Shown: positions 1 through 11,175, counted from the stretch's first letter. The stretch is DNA of 64,000 nt from Bolinopsis microptera (GCF_026151205.1 NC_087075.1:8297303-8361302); one strand, 5' to 3'. Notes: generated from the letters alone by a model not told the origin. Program-made: numbers and translations.

Positions 1-1314
1 TTCTCATGTATCTAATATAATAATAAATAATTGCCAATCATGAAAATTCTAAATTGCTCTCATCCAAGAGTTTTTCTCCCTCTCCGTTCAGAAAAATGCT
101 GCAAGCAAGCAGCTGGGATGTCCTAAAAACTCATTAAAAATTCTGCGTGGTTTCTTACTAAAGAATTTCCTAATTCTAAGAATCTGTTAGTCACCATGAG
201 AGAGTACCAACAGTAAAGTACGAGCAGCTGCCAGTATATACAACACCACAGCTCGGTAAAATGGTGACCAAAACAGGGTATTGTTGCACAAACACTGGCC
301 GAAATCTGAAACGTTGAATATCCAAACACTCGAGAATAGTTATATATATTATGTTTCACAGACTGCACTGAGGCTACTGTATTAGTGAGGTCATAGTTCC
401 GAAAGTTACAAACAAATCCATGTTTAATAAAGAAACGGTGCGAGTTCATCAATAATGATGCATTATACCTCAAACTTCTAATGCAACAGGATCATTAGTC
501 AGCAAATAGCAGTAAGGACATTTGTAAAGATTATAACGATAAATCACGCCGTGATCACGTACGCTGTCACGCTGCAGCGTGACATGTCCATGATCAAAGA
601 CGGCAAAAATCGAATTTCTGCGGAAGTAAAGTCCGTACGTAAATTTCACAAGCAAAACACTCGCAGAAATTAGTGACGGTATCAGGTTTATGAAAAGATT
701 CGGGTAAGTTGTGACTGATCTTATAACCCGAAAAAAGTTTTGACATCAGACTGGCGCAGCAGAGGTCTCAGATTCTTTACTTATAGTTATTGGTACAATT
801 GTTGTGAATGCTATCCATGGATCATTCTCATAAAAACATAATAAGCGTGGTAGCGTAATGTTCCAGATATCATCACCTTCAGGGGCTCATATTTTTTGTT
901 AAATTTTCGTACATTTATTGAACTATTACATCAAAGTTTTTAAAATCGTATCAAACTGTCCAAAACCCTCTTGGCGACTCCAGATTTCACTTAGTTCGAC
1001 AACCTCATTAACCTTGTGCATGGTAACGACCGACAACTATGAGATATTTAATCAAGGCTGAAAACTGGGAAAGCTAATGATTTCGGCCAGACGTCCCCTC
1101 CATTTCCTTCTTTTTCTCCAATATTGTAGATATGAGATAGGGCCCCCGCAATGGGAATTCATCGTGATTGCGGAAAATTATACCGCTTAATGCGGGTATT
1201 CGAGTGCAGATAGTTGGTTTACTTATTTGCTACTCAAAATATCTTGTTGGTGTGTATTCTAGTCGTTCATTTTCTCCCGTGGATATTTGAACATTTCCTT
1301 TGGAGATCCTGAAA

Positions 1315-1379
1315 CCCCCCCCCCTCATTAAACCCCCGCCCCCGCCCCCCCCCCCCCCCCCCCCCCCATTAAACCCCCG
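1315..1379. repeat. Poly-C tract with ATTAAACCCCC flanks
   Basis: Several long C runs, interrupted by CG and flanked on both sides by the short motif ATTAAACCCCC. The length may be assembly-limited. It is one of eight long C/G homopolymer tracts in the window. Confidence 0.9.
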
Positions 1380-2451
1380 GCGACCTGCCTCGACTAAGTA
1401 GAAGCTGATTAAAGCACCTACCTCGCCCCATCGCCATCAGGGCAGAATGCGCTTAACCGCAATGGAAAGATAATTGGCCTGCTCATTGTAAATTTCATTT
1501 GGATGTCGCCCAAAAGGCAAAATAAGAGACTGAGCACACTTTTCTGCGGGTATCTAAGTTACGGACCTGGAAATATCCTGAAAATTAGATTTATAAAATA
1601 GGAAAGCTTGTAAATCCTGTAAATCCTGTAAAAGCTTATAAATTTATGGCCGGATTATGAAAACATTAAAATACTGACAATCTTCTAATTATTTCAGATC
1701 AAATTCTGGTGTTCTGGCTACATACAGATATTCTGACTAAATTTCAAGAGCAGATTTTTAATTCAATCTCATCTTATTTAGCCACGGCCGCACCAAAATA
1801 TGATCACTAACTTCAGAAATAGGTTTGAGTTTGAAATAGTTTGAAACACATATTATCTTTGCTTCCTGCCGAGACAATTAGACACTACCTGCAATGAGCT
1901 CAACATCGAATTAACCTTGTGGAAAATGTAGGTAGTTGAATGGTTAAAGTGATACTTCAGCAACTGTCACTTCAAGACCAGTGCAATTTTTGAGGAGAGA
2001 TTGAAAATTTGTGTTTTTGTGAAGATAATTCATAACGGAATCAAAATAATCTGTAATGTCTAGTCACGGACTACGGCTGACCGCTGACGGTATTTGTATT
2101 TAAAGCTGTAACCAGTCTTATGACACTTGCTGATTCGCTACTAAATTTTGCCAGAGATAAAAGAAATGCTTGATAACTTCCTCATTTCAAATCCGTTTCG
2201 TATCATCTTTAAGATCAGATGCAGCAATTTAGCAATTAGTGATCAACTATAATATTCAAAAATGGGTTGTATAGCATATTTGCAAAGACCAGTGTTAGCA
2301 ATATTTGAATGAGCATGGTCTAAAATATTCGAATATTTAACTTTTGACGACAGAACCCTAGAACCAGTAAATACAGTATGCCATCTACAAAGTGACAAGT
2401 CTCCAATATGAAACATGCCTATAGGATCCAACATATGTATACTGACATTAG

Positions 2452-2510
2452 CCCCCCCCCCCCCTATTAGCCACACCCCCCCCCCCCCCCCCCCCCCCCC
2501 TCCTCCCCGC
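2452..2510. repeat. Double poly-C tract
   Basis: Two C runs separated by TATTAGCCACA, so the phrase 'TTAGCC(C)n' occurs twice. This suggests tandem duplication of a C-tract-bearing unit. Confidence 0.9.
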
Positions 2511-4214
2511 TGTATTTTTGACGATTACAATTGATTTTTGCCGCAATAATAAGTGCAGATCTGCGAGTTTATTTGGAAAGTTTATTGTGACATGGAAATA
2601 AAGATCTCCCTTTTAACTTTTTAAAGAGATATTGTGATCTAAGGACCGATTAACCAAAGCAGGGTTTAGTGTCGTTCAGCCGAAATGACTTCGAAAGAAG
2701 TTCAGTTACCATCTTGTGCATCATTTCCCCACCAAAAATTATATTTTTGAGAACACTCATTTCTTTAATTGAACATATCCTGGTTTGAAATATTTTTTTA
2801 AGAAGCTGTTGTAAATCAAAATATGCTACTGTGTTTCGACTTTCGCTGATATTGATAACTCGAAGAGTAAGCATTTTAGGGTATATCTTGACTCATAAGT
2901 TGTATAAAAAATGGCTATTGCAGAAAATTTGCATTTTGCACCCATGTAGAAGCTTCTGGGACCCAGCCCAAAATACCACATAAGTGAATTTTCACACAAG
3001 TGAAGCCACAAACCCAATTTTCCACCATCACTTTAAAAGAAAGTAATTTAAGGTATATGTTTCTTCATAAATCATAGATAAATGTGCTAGTTGCGGTTAT
3101 TTTACACTATTCGAGAAGTTTCTAGAAAATTTTATCAAAATTTCAGAAAATCTGTAAATATGAAAAACGAAAAATATGCCTAAATTTGATTTCTGACTTT
3201 GAGGTCCAAAAAACCTACAACTTTCCAGAGCACATTTTTGAAGCATCAAAATTTTGGCTCGATATCACAAAAAATGGTTGATTTTACGTATTTTTTTCCG
3301 AAAGATGATTTCAAACCAAAAATGCTCAGTTACAGAAATGAGAGTTCTCAAACAAAATTTGAGAAATCCGATAAGTACAACTACAATCCAGTAATTGACG
3401 TTTTACTGAATATCTATCTATGCAAAATAAGCTGAGTTTCAGTTAAGGCCGATTTTAAAGATGATTTTTCACTGGATTCAAAGTTGCCCCCACCACAGTG
3501 AACTAAACGGAAGAAAGTTGTACAGTAAATCCTCTTTATACTGCCTTTCTCTATACCGAGTTTTAATGTCCGTTTACGCAATGTCCGGTAAAATAACTTC
3601 CAATAAAATAGTCCATGTTTTGCTAATTTGTTCAACAAATGCGATTTATCAATCCCAAAAATTTTAAAAAATATTTTTTATTTCCAAAAATCCAGTTTAC
3701 GGACACACTTCTCGTTTGATCAAGTTAGGGCCGGAAAAATTAGGGCCAATAAGGTATAAAGTTTTAGTTAGCTACGTGAGGACACATAAAACGCACAATT
3801 GGAAATATAAATGGATCAACTATTTAGAAAGAATGTCAAGAAATACCCTGTAGTGCTGTACCGAATGTGGTAACACTAATTTGGAGCCTTCGACAAAAAT
3901 GGAGGAAATCATCAATAATCTAATATTGATAGGAATAACGGAATAACGAAAGGGAACCTTAATCTTTGAGAGCAGGAGTAAGAGCTCACAGAAATTATTC
4001 TCAAAGTAAGACAAAATTCGTAAGTAAGACACGATTGGTCAGACGATTGGTCTGCGGTTGACCCAGTAACCACTCACACGAATAAAAAATTCTGTTTGAA
4101 TGCAAGTCACAACAAAATACTTTATTTGTAACACATAAAATCGTTTAGCGCTAAAGAAACCGACTTTAAGTTTACCGTTACTTCACGGTAAATGTATCAT
4201 ATCGAAACTTACTC

Positions 4215-4312
4215 TGAAACAAGTGCAAAGCCAAAAGCAAAAGCATGCCCAGCTTGTTAAAGCTATGAACCAAGCAGGTGAAACTAAATAAAGGTGTTTA
4301 CTACTACTACTT
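4215..4312 (+). mobile_element. Possible 3' tail of a non-LTR retrotransposon
   Basis: The stretch ends in AAATAAAGG followed shortly by a (TAC)n run. A polyadenylation-like hexamer next to a short simple-repeat tail is typical of LINE or SINE 3' ends. No ORF remains upstream, so the assignment is tentative. Confidence 0.3.
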
Positions 4313-5270
4313 TTCCAATTTGTTAAACAGGCCATTAAAAGTCGTTAGTTCCGTTTTTAATTCGTAATTTCTCACCTGCGGCATAAATCATATGTTCAAC
4401 ACATAAAACACGTACACAAATATGATGATTGATGTTTGTAGATTAAGATAAAGAGAGAATGACAGGCTAAAATGGCATTCCCAGCTGAAGTGGTAAATTC
4501 TATTACAAATCTAATTGTTGATTTGGTGCGGTCATTACAAAAACAATTAATAGAGCTATGAAATCAGAAATAAACGTAGATTATCATGCATCATACGATC
4601 CGCTGCGTATGTAACCAGAACCGAACTAAGAAATTCTGTGCTATCAACTTATTATCGCAATACCATATTAACAAAGGAAAAACGGTTCAAATTCGCAATC
4701 GATTGCTTATATATTGTTCCAGTTATTATGCAGACAAACGCCCAATTAATGAAGAAGAATGAAAACGTGTCAGACAAACAGTAAATTACATGGCCACGTT
4801 AAATGTTACCACCGTGTATGACGGCTAATGGAAAATCAAGGTACGGAAGAGTAATTTGACGGTTAACTGTGAGGCATTGGGTTACAAAACATCAGGAACG
4901 GAAGAACTGTTGCAATAGACCAATGTTACTCACGCATTAACCGCACTCATATTCATTTCCATCGACTACCGGGGTACTAAGAGGGTTCAAATATTACAAA
5001 AAGCGATAGGAGTTAACGTGGTTACAGCTGCAATCGATTAGCATTCAGTGCTGGGAGTTCGAGATAAGTAACTGCTTTTGGTAAATCTAATTAAAGTGAA
5101 TCAAGCCTCAAGGGGAAACTTAACTTACGTTAAGTACTACGCTACAAGTATGATAACACTTATCCTAAAACATGATTTTAACATTGATGGTGGGAATGAG
5201 ATGGAAACGCAGTGTTCCCAATTAACCCAGGCCATATTAAGTGTTGAAGTAAAACAAGAGCAGGAGCACT

Positions 5271-5733
5271 GGACCAGGACCAGGACCAGGACCAGGACCA
5301 GGACCAGGACCAGGACCAGGACCAGGACCAGGACCAGGACCAGGACCAGGACCAGGACCAGGACCAGGACCAGGACCAGGACCAGGACCAGGACCAGGAC
5401 CAGGACCAGGACCAGGACCAGGACCAGGACCAGGACCAGGACCAGGACCAGGACCAGGACCAGGACCAGGACCAGGACCAGGACCAGGACCAGGACCAGG
5501 ACCAGGACCAGGACCAGGACCAGGACCAGGACCAGGACCAGGACCAGGACCAGGACCAGGACCAGGACCAGGACCAGGACCAGGACCAGGACCAGGACCA
5601 GGACCAGGACCAGGACCAGGACCAGGACCATGACTAGGATCAGGACCAGGACCAGGACCAGGACCAGGACCAGGACCAGGACCAGGACCAGGACCAGGAC
5701 CATGACCATGACTAGGATCAGGACCAGGACCAG
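5271..5733. repeat. (GGACCA)n hexanucleotide microsatellite
   Basis: About 77 nearly perfect units of GGACCA. A few variant units (ATGACTAGGATCAGG) occur at the right end and are themselves duplicated. Long ORFs run through it on both strands (Thr-Arg, Gly-Pro and Leu-Val dipeptides), but they are a consequence of the 6-bp period and are not evidence of a gene. Confidence 0.97.
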
Positions 5734-6165
5734 TTGAACTCGTCCACGGACGACAGTCAATATTTGAAACAAACATTTTACGAGTATCTATATATATCAC
5801 TCGTTAATTAAACATCGGGATCATAACATTAACAATCAACAATTAAACCCCAAACCCGTTTTTACTAAATAGTTTAACCGTTACATTTAATCAATTGATG
5901 GTAGTTTTAAGTCAATTTTGATAAAAGCTGTTATGTGTTATGGGGGAAAAGTGAGCTTGATTGACGATGTCAACCCATCGAGATCGTTGCTTTGGGAAGC
6001 ATAGCAACGATCGACGATCGACGATCGACGATCGACGATGCGAAGCAAGAATGCTAGTATAGTTTGCGCGGCGCTTAATCGAAGCGGTGAAGTCCTCCAA
6101 AAGTGAGCGTGCTGCTAAATTTACTAATTTATCGTGCATCAAAAGCCGCCAAAAAGGTTGAGTGG

Positions 6166-8535
6166 ATGAAAAACCATGTGGAACGGAACATCAAGGGTAA
6201 ATTGGTTATAAACCTTTCTTCACAAGAAGTACCGGACATCGCGTACATGTATTTAGCAAAAGGTCTCAACTTTGTTGAGAGTAGACCAGTAGCAAAAGAA
6301 GATTTACTCTTTGACGTTAAAGAGTTCCTGCGAAAGATGGAATGGAAAGCATACTTCCACCAAACCCAAACAGATACAGCCGGTGATACTGAAGATATCC
6401 ACAAGGATTTGCGACTACGGTCTAGAAGGCATCCGCAAGACTACAGTCATCCCCTGTTCGATGAAATCAAAACAAGATTGACGGGATTCGTCACAAACCC
6501 AAATCCTGACGAACCACATTCAAACCTTACTGATGCCGAACAGAGAGGAAAGGGCTGGGTCTTGAAATCAATAGAGGATCAAAGTATATTCGTCACGAGT
6601 GCGGACAAAGGTGGAGCTACGCTGCTTTTGGACTATAGGACCGTGATGGATACAGTTAAATCTGAACTGGAGAAGGAGACAAAATTTACAAAATTGGAGA
6701 TAAGTGTAGGAGTGAAAATGGAGCAGACTCAATTGAAAGTGAAGGAAGCAGTCCTCAAACATCATCATCTGAACATCATCTCTGAGGAGGTAAAGAAGCG
6801 AATCACAGGTATAAATGACAAGGGGAACATGGTCCACGCACCTGAAATCCGCCCTGAAATACCATATGCGTACCCTTTATACAAGGTTCACAAACTATCT
6901 CAAGAACAAATCGAGGCAAAGACTATACCACCTGTCAGATTAGTTCACGCAACTAAAGGAGGGCCCCTTTATCGTTTAGAGAAGTTTGTGAGCCCGTACG
7001 TCACTCAGATCAGCAGAAAATACTGTGAGGAGGAGTTCATCTTGGATACCCCAGACATTATTTCTCAGATCAACAGCTACAACAAGGAGACGCTAAAGGG
7101 CGCTTCTAGAAACTTGCAGCTCTTTACTCTAGACGTGGCAGCATTATATCCTAGCATCAGGCCTGAACTAGCGCTTACTGCTCTTGAGGATGCCCTCAAT
7201 AGTGATACCAACTTCTCACAAGAGCTAAAAGCGGCTTTGCATGAGTTCACTGACCTGATTTTCCGGGAGTCCTTTGTCACTTATCAGGGAGAGGGATACA
7301 TTAACAAGGAGGGTATCCCGACGGGAAATTGTATCTCAAGACAAGTGGCAGATGTGACGATGCATTGGCTATTGTTTAAACAGATCAAAGGAAAGATGAA
7401 AAACTGGAGTTTGGTAGACCTCTGGAGGAGATTTATTGATGATGTACTTGGGGTGTGGTTAGGAACAGTCCGACAGTTCAATCTATTCGTGGAGCAACTG
7501 AACAAACTGGCAGAACCATTTGGAATCAGATTTGCTGACCAACAAATCGGTAAAACTGTTAATTTCCTTGACATCACTCTAACCTTGGATACTTACAACC
7601 AGATCCAATATAGACTCTACAGAAAGGAGACAGATGCTAGGAATTACTTGCGAACGGATAGCTTTCATCCTCACCATGTATTCGAATCTGTGGCGTTTTC
7701 CCAGATGATACGAATCATAGAAAGGAACTCGCAAGACTCAACCTGTGTAGAAGACTTAATGGAGCTGAAAGCAGATTTATCTAAAAGCGGACATAACAGC
7801 GTTAAGTTAGAGGAGATCGAGCCGAGAGCAGTTGTCAGAGTACTGGAGAACACCCACGGAGCCAACAGGTCTAAGGAGAGTGAGAACGCTGATAACTTAG
7901 TCTTTTCAGTACAACACTCTTCGGACAACATTCAGCTGAAGAAGTTGATTCACGAACTTGGACCGGACATCAGGAGGATATGTGGAGATATACGTGTGAT
8001 ATTTGCCACACGAAAACATCCTTCAATCGGAAACAGGGTAGTGAAGAATCGACAACTTGGAAATAAGGCTGAATGTCCCCAAAAAACATCACAGAAGTGC
8101 TCAGCCCCTGGATGCAAGACTTGCCCGGTATTGTTCGATCTTGACTCTAAGATCATGGTCAACGGCATGGAGCTTAATCTAGACGAATCCCTCACGTGCA
8201 AAGATAAGCACATTATTTACGTTGCACAATGCCAGCAGTGTAGGGCTATTGAGGGATCTGAGGACACTTACTTTGGGCAGACGTTGACTCCATTCCACAT
8301 TAGGCTCAATGGGCACCGGAACAAGTTCAACATTGACGACCGTGCCCTCTACGAGCACTCAGCCTTATCAATGCATTGTTACGATGTACACAAGGACACT
8401 TTCAGTTTTGACTGTTTCAAATTCGGGATTGTGAAAAAGACTAAACCTTCCCTATTAGATAGGGAAGAGGCTAGATTTTGTGCTAAGTTTAGAACTAATG
8501 TTTGGGGTTTAAATAGGATGGAAATTAAAAGGTAG
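6166..8535 (+). CDS. Penelope-like element polyprotein: reverse transcriptase + GIY-YIG endonuclease
   Basis: A single uninterrupted ORF of about 789 aa from the first ATG at 6166; the frame stays open upstream to 6103 with a GTG. RT motif A reads LDVAALYPSI (near 7130), motif B is GIPTGNCISR (near 7312) and motif C is FIDDVLGVW (near 7432). They are followed by the NFLDI and SFHPHH blocks typical of Penelope-like RTs. A Cys-rich linker (CSAPGCKTCPVL) leads to a C-terminal GIY-YIG-type nuclease: IIYVAQCQQC, then YFGQT, then RLNGHR near 8306. The family copies RNA templates and nicks DNA with the GIY-YIG domain for insertion. The order RT then nuclease fits canonical EN+ Penelope-like elements. 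The absence of stops suggests recent activity; I could not place it in a named clade. Confidence 0.88.
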   Translation: MKNHVERNIKGKLVINLSSQEVPDIAYMYLAKGLNFVESRPVAKEDLLFDVKEFLRKMEWKAYFHQTQTDTAGDTEDIHKDLRLRSRRHPQDYSHPLFDEIKTRLTGFVTNPNPDEPHSNLTDAEQRGKGWVLKSIEDQSIFVTSADKGGATLLLDYRTVMDTVKSELEKETKFTKLEISVGVKMEQTQLKVKEAVLKHHHLNIISEEVKKRITGINDKGNMVHAPEIRPEIPYAYPLYKVHKLSQEQIEAKTIPPVRLVHATKGGPLYRLEKFVSPYVTQISRKYCEEEFILDTPDIISQINSYNKETLKGASRNLQLFTLDVAALYPSIRPELALTALEDALNSDTNFSQELKAALHEFTDLIFRESFVTYQGEGYINKEGIPTGNCISRQVADVTMHWLLFKQIKGKMKNWSLVDLWRRFIDDVLGVWLGTVRQFNLFVEQLNKLAEPFGIRFADQQIGKTVNFLDITLTLDTYNQIQYRLYRKETDARNYLRTDSFHPHHVFESVAFSQMIRIIERNSQDSTCVEDLMELKADLSKSGHNSVKLEEIEPRAVVRVLENTHGANRSKESENADNLVFSVQHSSDNIQLKKLIHELGPDIRRICGDIRVIFATRKHPSIGNRVVKNRQLGNKAECPQKTSQKCSAPGCKTCPVLFDLDSKIMVNGMELNLDESLTCKDKHIIYVAQCQQCRAIEGSEDTYFGQTLTPFHIRLNGHRNKFNIDDRALYEHSALSMHCYDVHKDTFSFDCFKFGIVKKTKPSLLDREEARFCAKFRTNVWGLNRMEIKR

Positions 8536-8774
8536 TTTTTTTGTGGTTTTTACCAATATCTGTAATTAATTAATTTTAACAATTTTGTGCCAATTTTGCG
8601 TCATTTTTCTTTATAAATTTTATCTACCACGCTATCAGTGAAACAATTTTATCGTATTCCAATTTCTGATCGACTTTCATGATATTCTCTAATCATGACC
8701 TTTTTATAAATTTTTGAATCTCTTTGACTGAGTATTATGATTGATTTTATCTGACTAATTTATTTCTTTTTTGT

Positions 8775-8845
8775 AGGCTCTAGCGATGTAATAAACGAAG
8801 TTTCCAAGCCAAATTTGTGTGTTTCCCTTCGTGTCCAAAATCAAT
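8775..8845 (+). mobile_element. 3' terminal segment of the Penelope-like element
   Basis: It contains GGCTCTAGCGATGTAATAAA and then GTGTGTTTCCCTTCGTGTCC. The same blocks occur in reverse orientation at 20497-20575, which supports this being a conserved 3' end of the family. AATAAA at about 8792 could serve as the polyadenylation hexamer. Confidence 0.6.
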
Positions 8846-9072
8846 CAAATTTACTAATTACTTTACACTAGTCAAACCTCGAAAAAATTTTAAATAGCTC
8901 CCGAGTTGCCCCCGACAATGGATATAAATAAATAATTAGTAATATAATTAATAATTATACGTCGTTGCATAAATTGATTCTGAATACATTGCAAACTGCA
9001 ACATACAAACGTTCTACTACATACTATAATCCTTACTGGGCCGCGCTCAGCCTGTCATCCCGCCGAATCTCT

Positions 9073-9145
9073 ATTATGCGGCTCCCCCTGTATCGTCAGA
9101 ACGATAAAGTGAAACGACCGTGGGGGTCGCAACGTGATACAAAAT
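9073..9145 (+). repeat. Hairpin module E, copy 1
   Basis: A conserved frame, CGGCTCCCCCTGTATC then GTGAAACGAC then GTGGGGGTC then ACGTGATAC, surrounds a short variable insert. CCCCC can pair with GGGGG and the insert ATCGT-CAGA-ACGAT is itself a hairpin, giving a hairpin within a hairpin. Function unknown. Confidence 0.6.
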
Positions 9146-9206
9146 AGCCTAAGGTCCCCAGGTAACTATAATCCTGAATCCTGATTCATTAACAATTAAA
9201 TTTCCT

Positions 9207-9306
9207 TATAACGGGTGATACTCCTAAAATATCTGTTCCATATATTGGACCGACCGTCGACGAGTCCACTCGCGGCGTGCGTCCTGGTAGGTTGTAAACC
9301 TACAAA
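9207..9306 (+). repeat. Module D, copy 1 (hammerhead-reminiscent)
   Basis: About 95 bp nearly identical to 44689-44783, same strand. It contains CGACGAGTCC, a GTCCTGG block and the hairpin GTAGGTTGTAAACCTAC. CGACGAGTCC resembles the CUGANGA core of hammerhead ribozymes, but no GAAA core strand is present, so an active ribozyme is not supported. Confidence 0.55.
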
Positions 9307-9466
9307 AATTTGCAAGATGTTACTACATAAAACTAAGTACATACAGCAAAACGTAAAATTTAAGGAGTGCAATGTGCTTTTCTATGGAATAAAAACCGAA
9401 TTGTGCTAATTAAATTTTATCCTGGAAAATTGTAGTCATACGTTGTATGACCTGCCACGCACGAGT

Positions 9467-9595
9467 GCGCGGCTCCCCCTGTATCGTAGAAACTCTACTA
9501 GCTGTATCGTAGAAACTCTACTATAAAAACTTTACTATACATCGTAGAAACCCTACTATAGTGAAACGACGATGGGGGTCACGACGTGATACAAG
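9467..9595 (+). repeat. Hairpin module E, copy 2, with expanded insert
   Basis: Same conserved frame as the copy at 9073, but the variable insert is expanded to a chain of mini-hairpins of the type GTAGAAACTCTAC repeated about four times with variation. This shows that the insert tolerates amplification while the outer stem is kept. Confidence 0.6.
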
Positions 9596-9688
9596 AAAAT
9601 TGTAAAATTCTGAATTAGCCGGGATTGTTACTAGGCGCGCTTACGTACTGGGCTTGTCATACGTTGTACGACCCGCCGGGCACGAAGT

Positions 9689-9755
9689 GCGCGGCTCCCC
9701 CTGTATCTTCGAAGACTATAGTGAAGCGACAGTGGGGGTCACCACGTGATACAAT
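9689..9755 (+). repeat. Hairpin module E, copy 3
   Basis: Conserved outer frame with a third, unrelated insert containing TTCGAA. It is directly followed by GGCCGCGCTCAGCCTGTCAT at 9758 and preceded by GTCATACGTTGTACGACCCG, an imperfect palindrome also seen at 9433. Confidence 0.6.
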
Positions 9756-10584
9756 ATTGGGCCGCGCTCAGCCTGTCATTCCGCCGAATCTCTATTAATT
9801 GTTTATGAACATGATAGCCTGAGGTCCCGGCCAGGTAATACTAGGCGGCCACGCTCAGCTTGTCATTTGCTCTATCCAGAGCCCTTGCGCTTGCAGTGGC
9901 GCGCACCCGCCTCACTTGTGAAACAAGCGCGCCCGCAGTCCGGCGCGAAAGCACATGTTTAGGTGAACACGTTGTACATAAGGCCTCAGCTTTTGGCGCG
10001 CGCGGCGGCGGTCAAAGGTAAACATTGTGAGGTATACAACGCATGTAGCAATGACTAATGAGCAAGGATTTATCTAGCCAATAGCTAAATTGTTGCTTGA
10101 TTGACTATTTTAACCTTTCCAGATCGTTGTGAACCAAAACAACAATCTAGCATCGATACAAAAAAAAAGATAGTTAATTACGCGGCGCGTCAAAGCGGCA
10201 AAATCCTTTTATATATTATAACAGACTTGGCGGATGATAATCGTCTAGTTTACATTTCTTTCTACTAGCGTGCGCCGCTTTCTTCTCGAAATATTAAAAA
10301 TATTATTATTTGATATATTACTAATATTAAAACATTAACTTGAGACTTGACGGATGTTACTCGTCTAAATTTCTTCGAAGTAGCGCGCGCCGCTTCCTTC
10401 TCGAAATGTTGGCCCGATGGCAAGTGCTACGAAGTAGCGCGCGCCGGGCCAGATCATTAACAATGGTCAAACTCGAGACAAGTGGTACAATGTAGCGCGC
10501 GCAGGGTTAGTCCATTGACAATGGACAAATAATTGACAAACCCGACACGCTACTTCGCAGCACTTGCCTCGAGAAGAAACCGGC

Positions 10585-10797
10585 GCGACGCGCGCTACTT
10601 CGAATTATAAATTTAGACAAGGAGTTTGGCGACTTTGGAGAATAAAGATGAATACCCGACATAACAGAAGTGTCGAATGTAGAAAAGGAAACCTTCACCC
10701 GGCTGTATTTCGCACATATGGAGGTATGTCGAAAGAGTGTAATCAATTTGTCAACAGATTAGCTGATCTCATATCCAGAAAGAGGAAAAAGTTGTAG
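10585..10797 (+). pseudogene. Coding remnant ending in a retroelement-like C-terminus
   Basis: The frame ends with a block containing VECRKGNLHPAVFRTYGGM, then EC..F..RLADLI and a basic tail before the stop at 10797. I associate this pattern (F.T.GGM..EC..F..RLA.LI..KR) with C-termini of multicopy retroelement-associated proteins in invertebrates, from memory only. There is no N-terminal part, so this is most likely a fragment. Confidence 0.4.
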
Positions 10798-11175
10798 CGC
10801 GATGCACTACTGGGTCGCGCGCGCATCAAATAATGCTTCTCGCAACCACCTTAATATAAGCAGATCGGCGAAATGCGAAGGATTGACATCGTCAATCAAA
10901 GGAAAAAGAGGTACTACGATGTAGTAAGGCATGTAAGAACGAAAATAAGATTTGCTATTATATGTTAAAACAACTTTTATCGCTCTTCGCGTTCGTGGGT
11001 ACAGAGGAAAAAAGATTAACACTTGTAGCGCGATGCGTTACTGTGCCGCGCCGAGCTGCCATGAATTGACATCGTCAATTAAGATTAACACCAAACATAA
11101 AACCCCTTTATCTGAAGTCTCGTAAAACCTCATTCCTGCCCCGATGATGGTGTAGATGATGTGTTAAGATATTTG

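Larger units (their letters stand above)
1..5270. other. Intergenic stretch with no recognisable gene
   Basis: AT-rich sequence with only short ORFs of low-complexity or unconvincing composition on both strands. It contains two long C tracts (described separately) and a possible LINE tail near 4.3 kb. I see no exon with credible splice signals and protein-like composition here. Confidence 0.6.
5925..8880 (+). mobile_element. Penelope-like retroelement, apparently near full length
   Basis: The element is defined by the intact ORF at 6166-8535. The 3' flank includes a segment (8775-8845) that recurs, inverted and diverged, at 20497-20575, so that segment is probably the true 3' terminal part. 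The 5' flank carries TTGATTGACGATGTCAACCC at 5958, a motif shared with repeats at 10.9 and 60.5 kb, and a short (CGATCGA)n run at 6003-6038. Exact ends and target-site duplications could not be fixed by eye. Confidence 0.7.
8880..11100. repeat. Patchwork of short GC-rich repeat modules
   Basis: Several modules recur here and elsewhere. They include GGCCGCGCTCAGCCTGTCAT (9037, 9758; variants at 9841 and 60559; inverted at 59850), an AGGTCCCCAGGTAA block (9153; inverted near 44886), GATTGACATCGTCAAT (10879, 11055) and GTAGCGCGCGCCG-like blocks (10380-10580). No intact ORF spans them. I read them as nested non-autonomous elements of one or a few families. Confidence 0.65.

Noticed and set aside
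123..655. Minus-strand ORFs of 116 and 61 aa
   Set aside because: No start context, splice signals or recognisable motif; composition is rich in Tyr, Phe and Cys as expected for translated AT-rich noncoding DNA.
5078..5800. Long ORFs of Thr-Arg, Gly-Pro and Leu-Val dipeptides on both strands
   Set aside because: They are produced by a 6-bp microsatellite that is open in nearly every frame; there is no unique coding sequence or splice context around it.
6129..8213. Several minus-strand ORFs across the Penelope-like element
   Set aside because: Shadows of the intact plus-strand RT/GIY-YIG frame.
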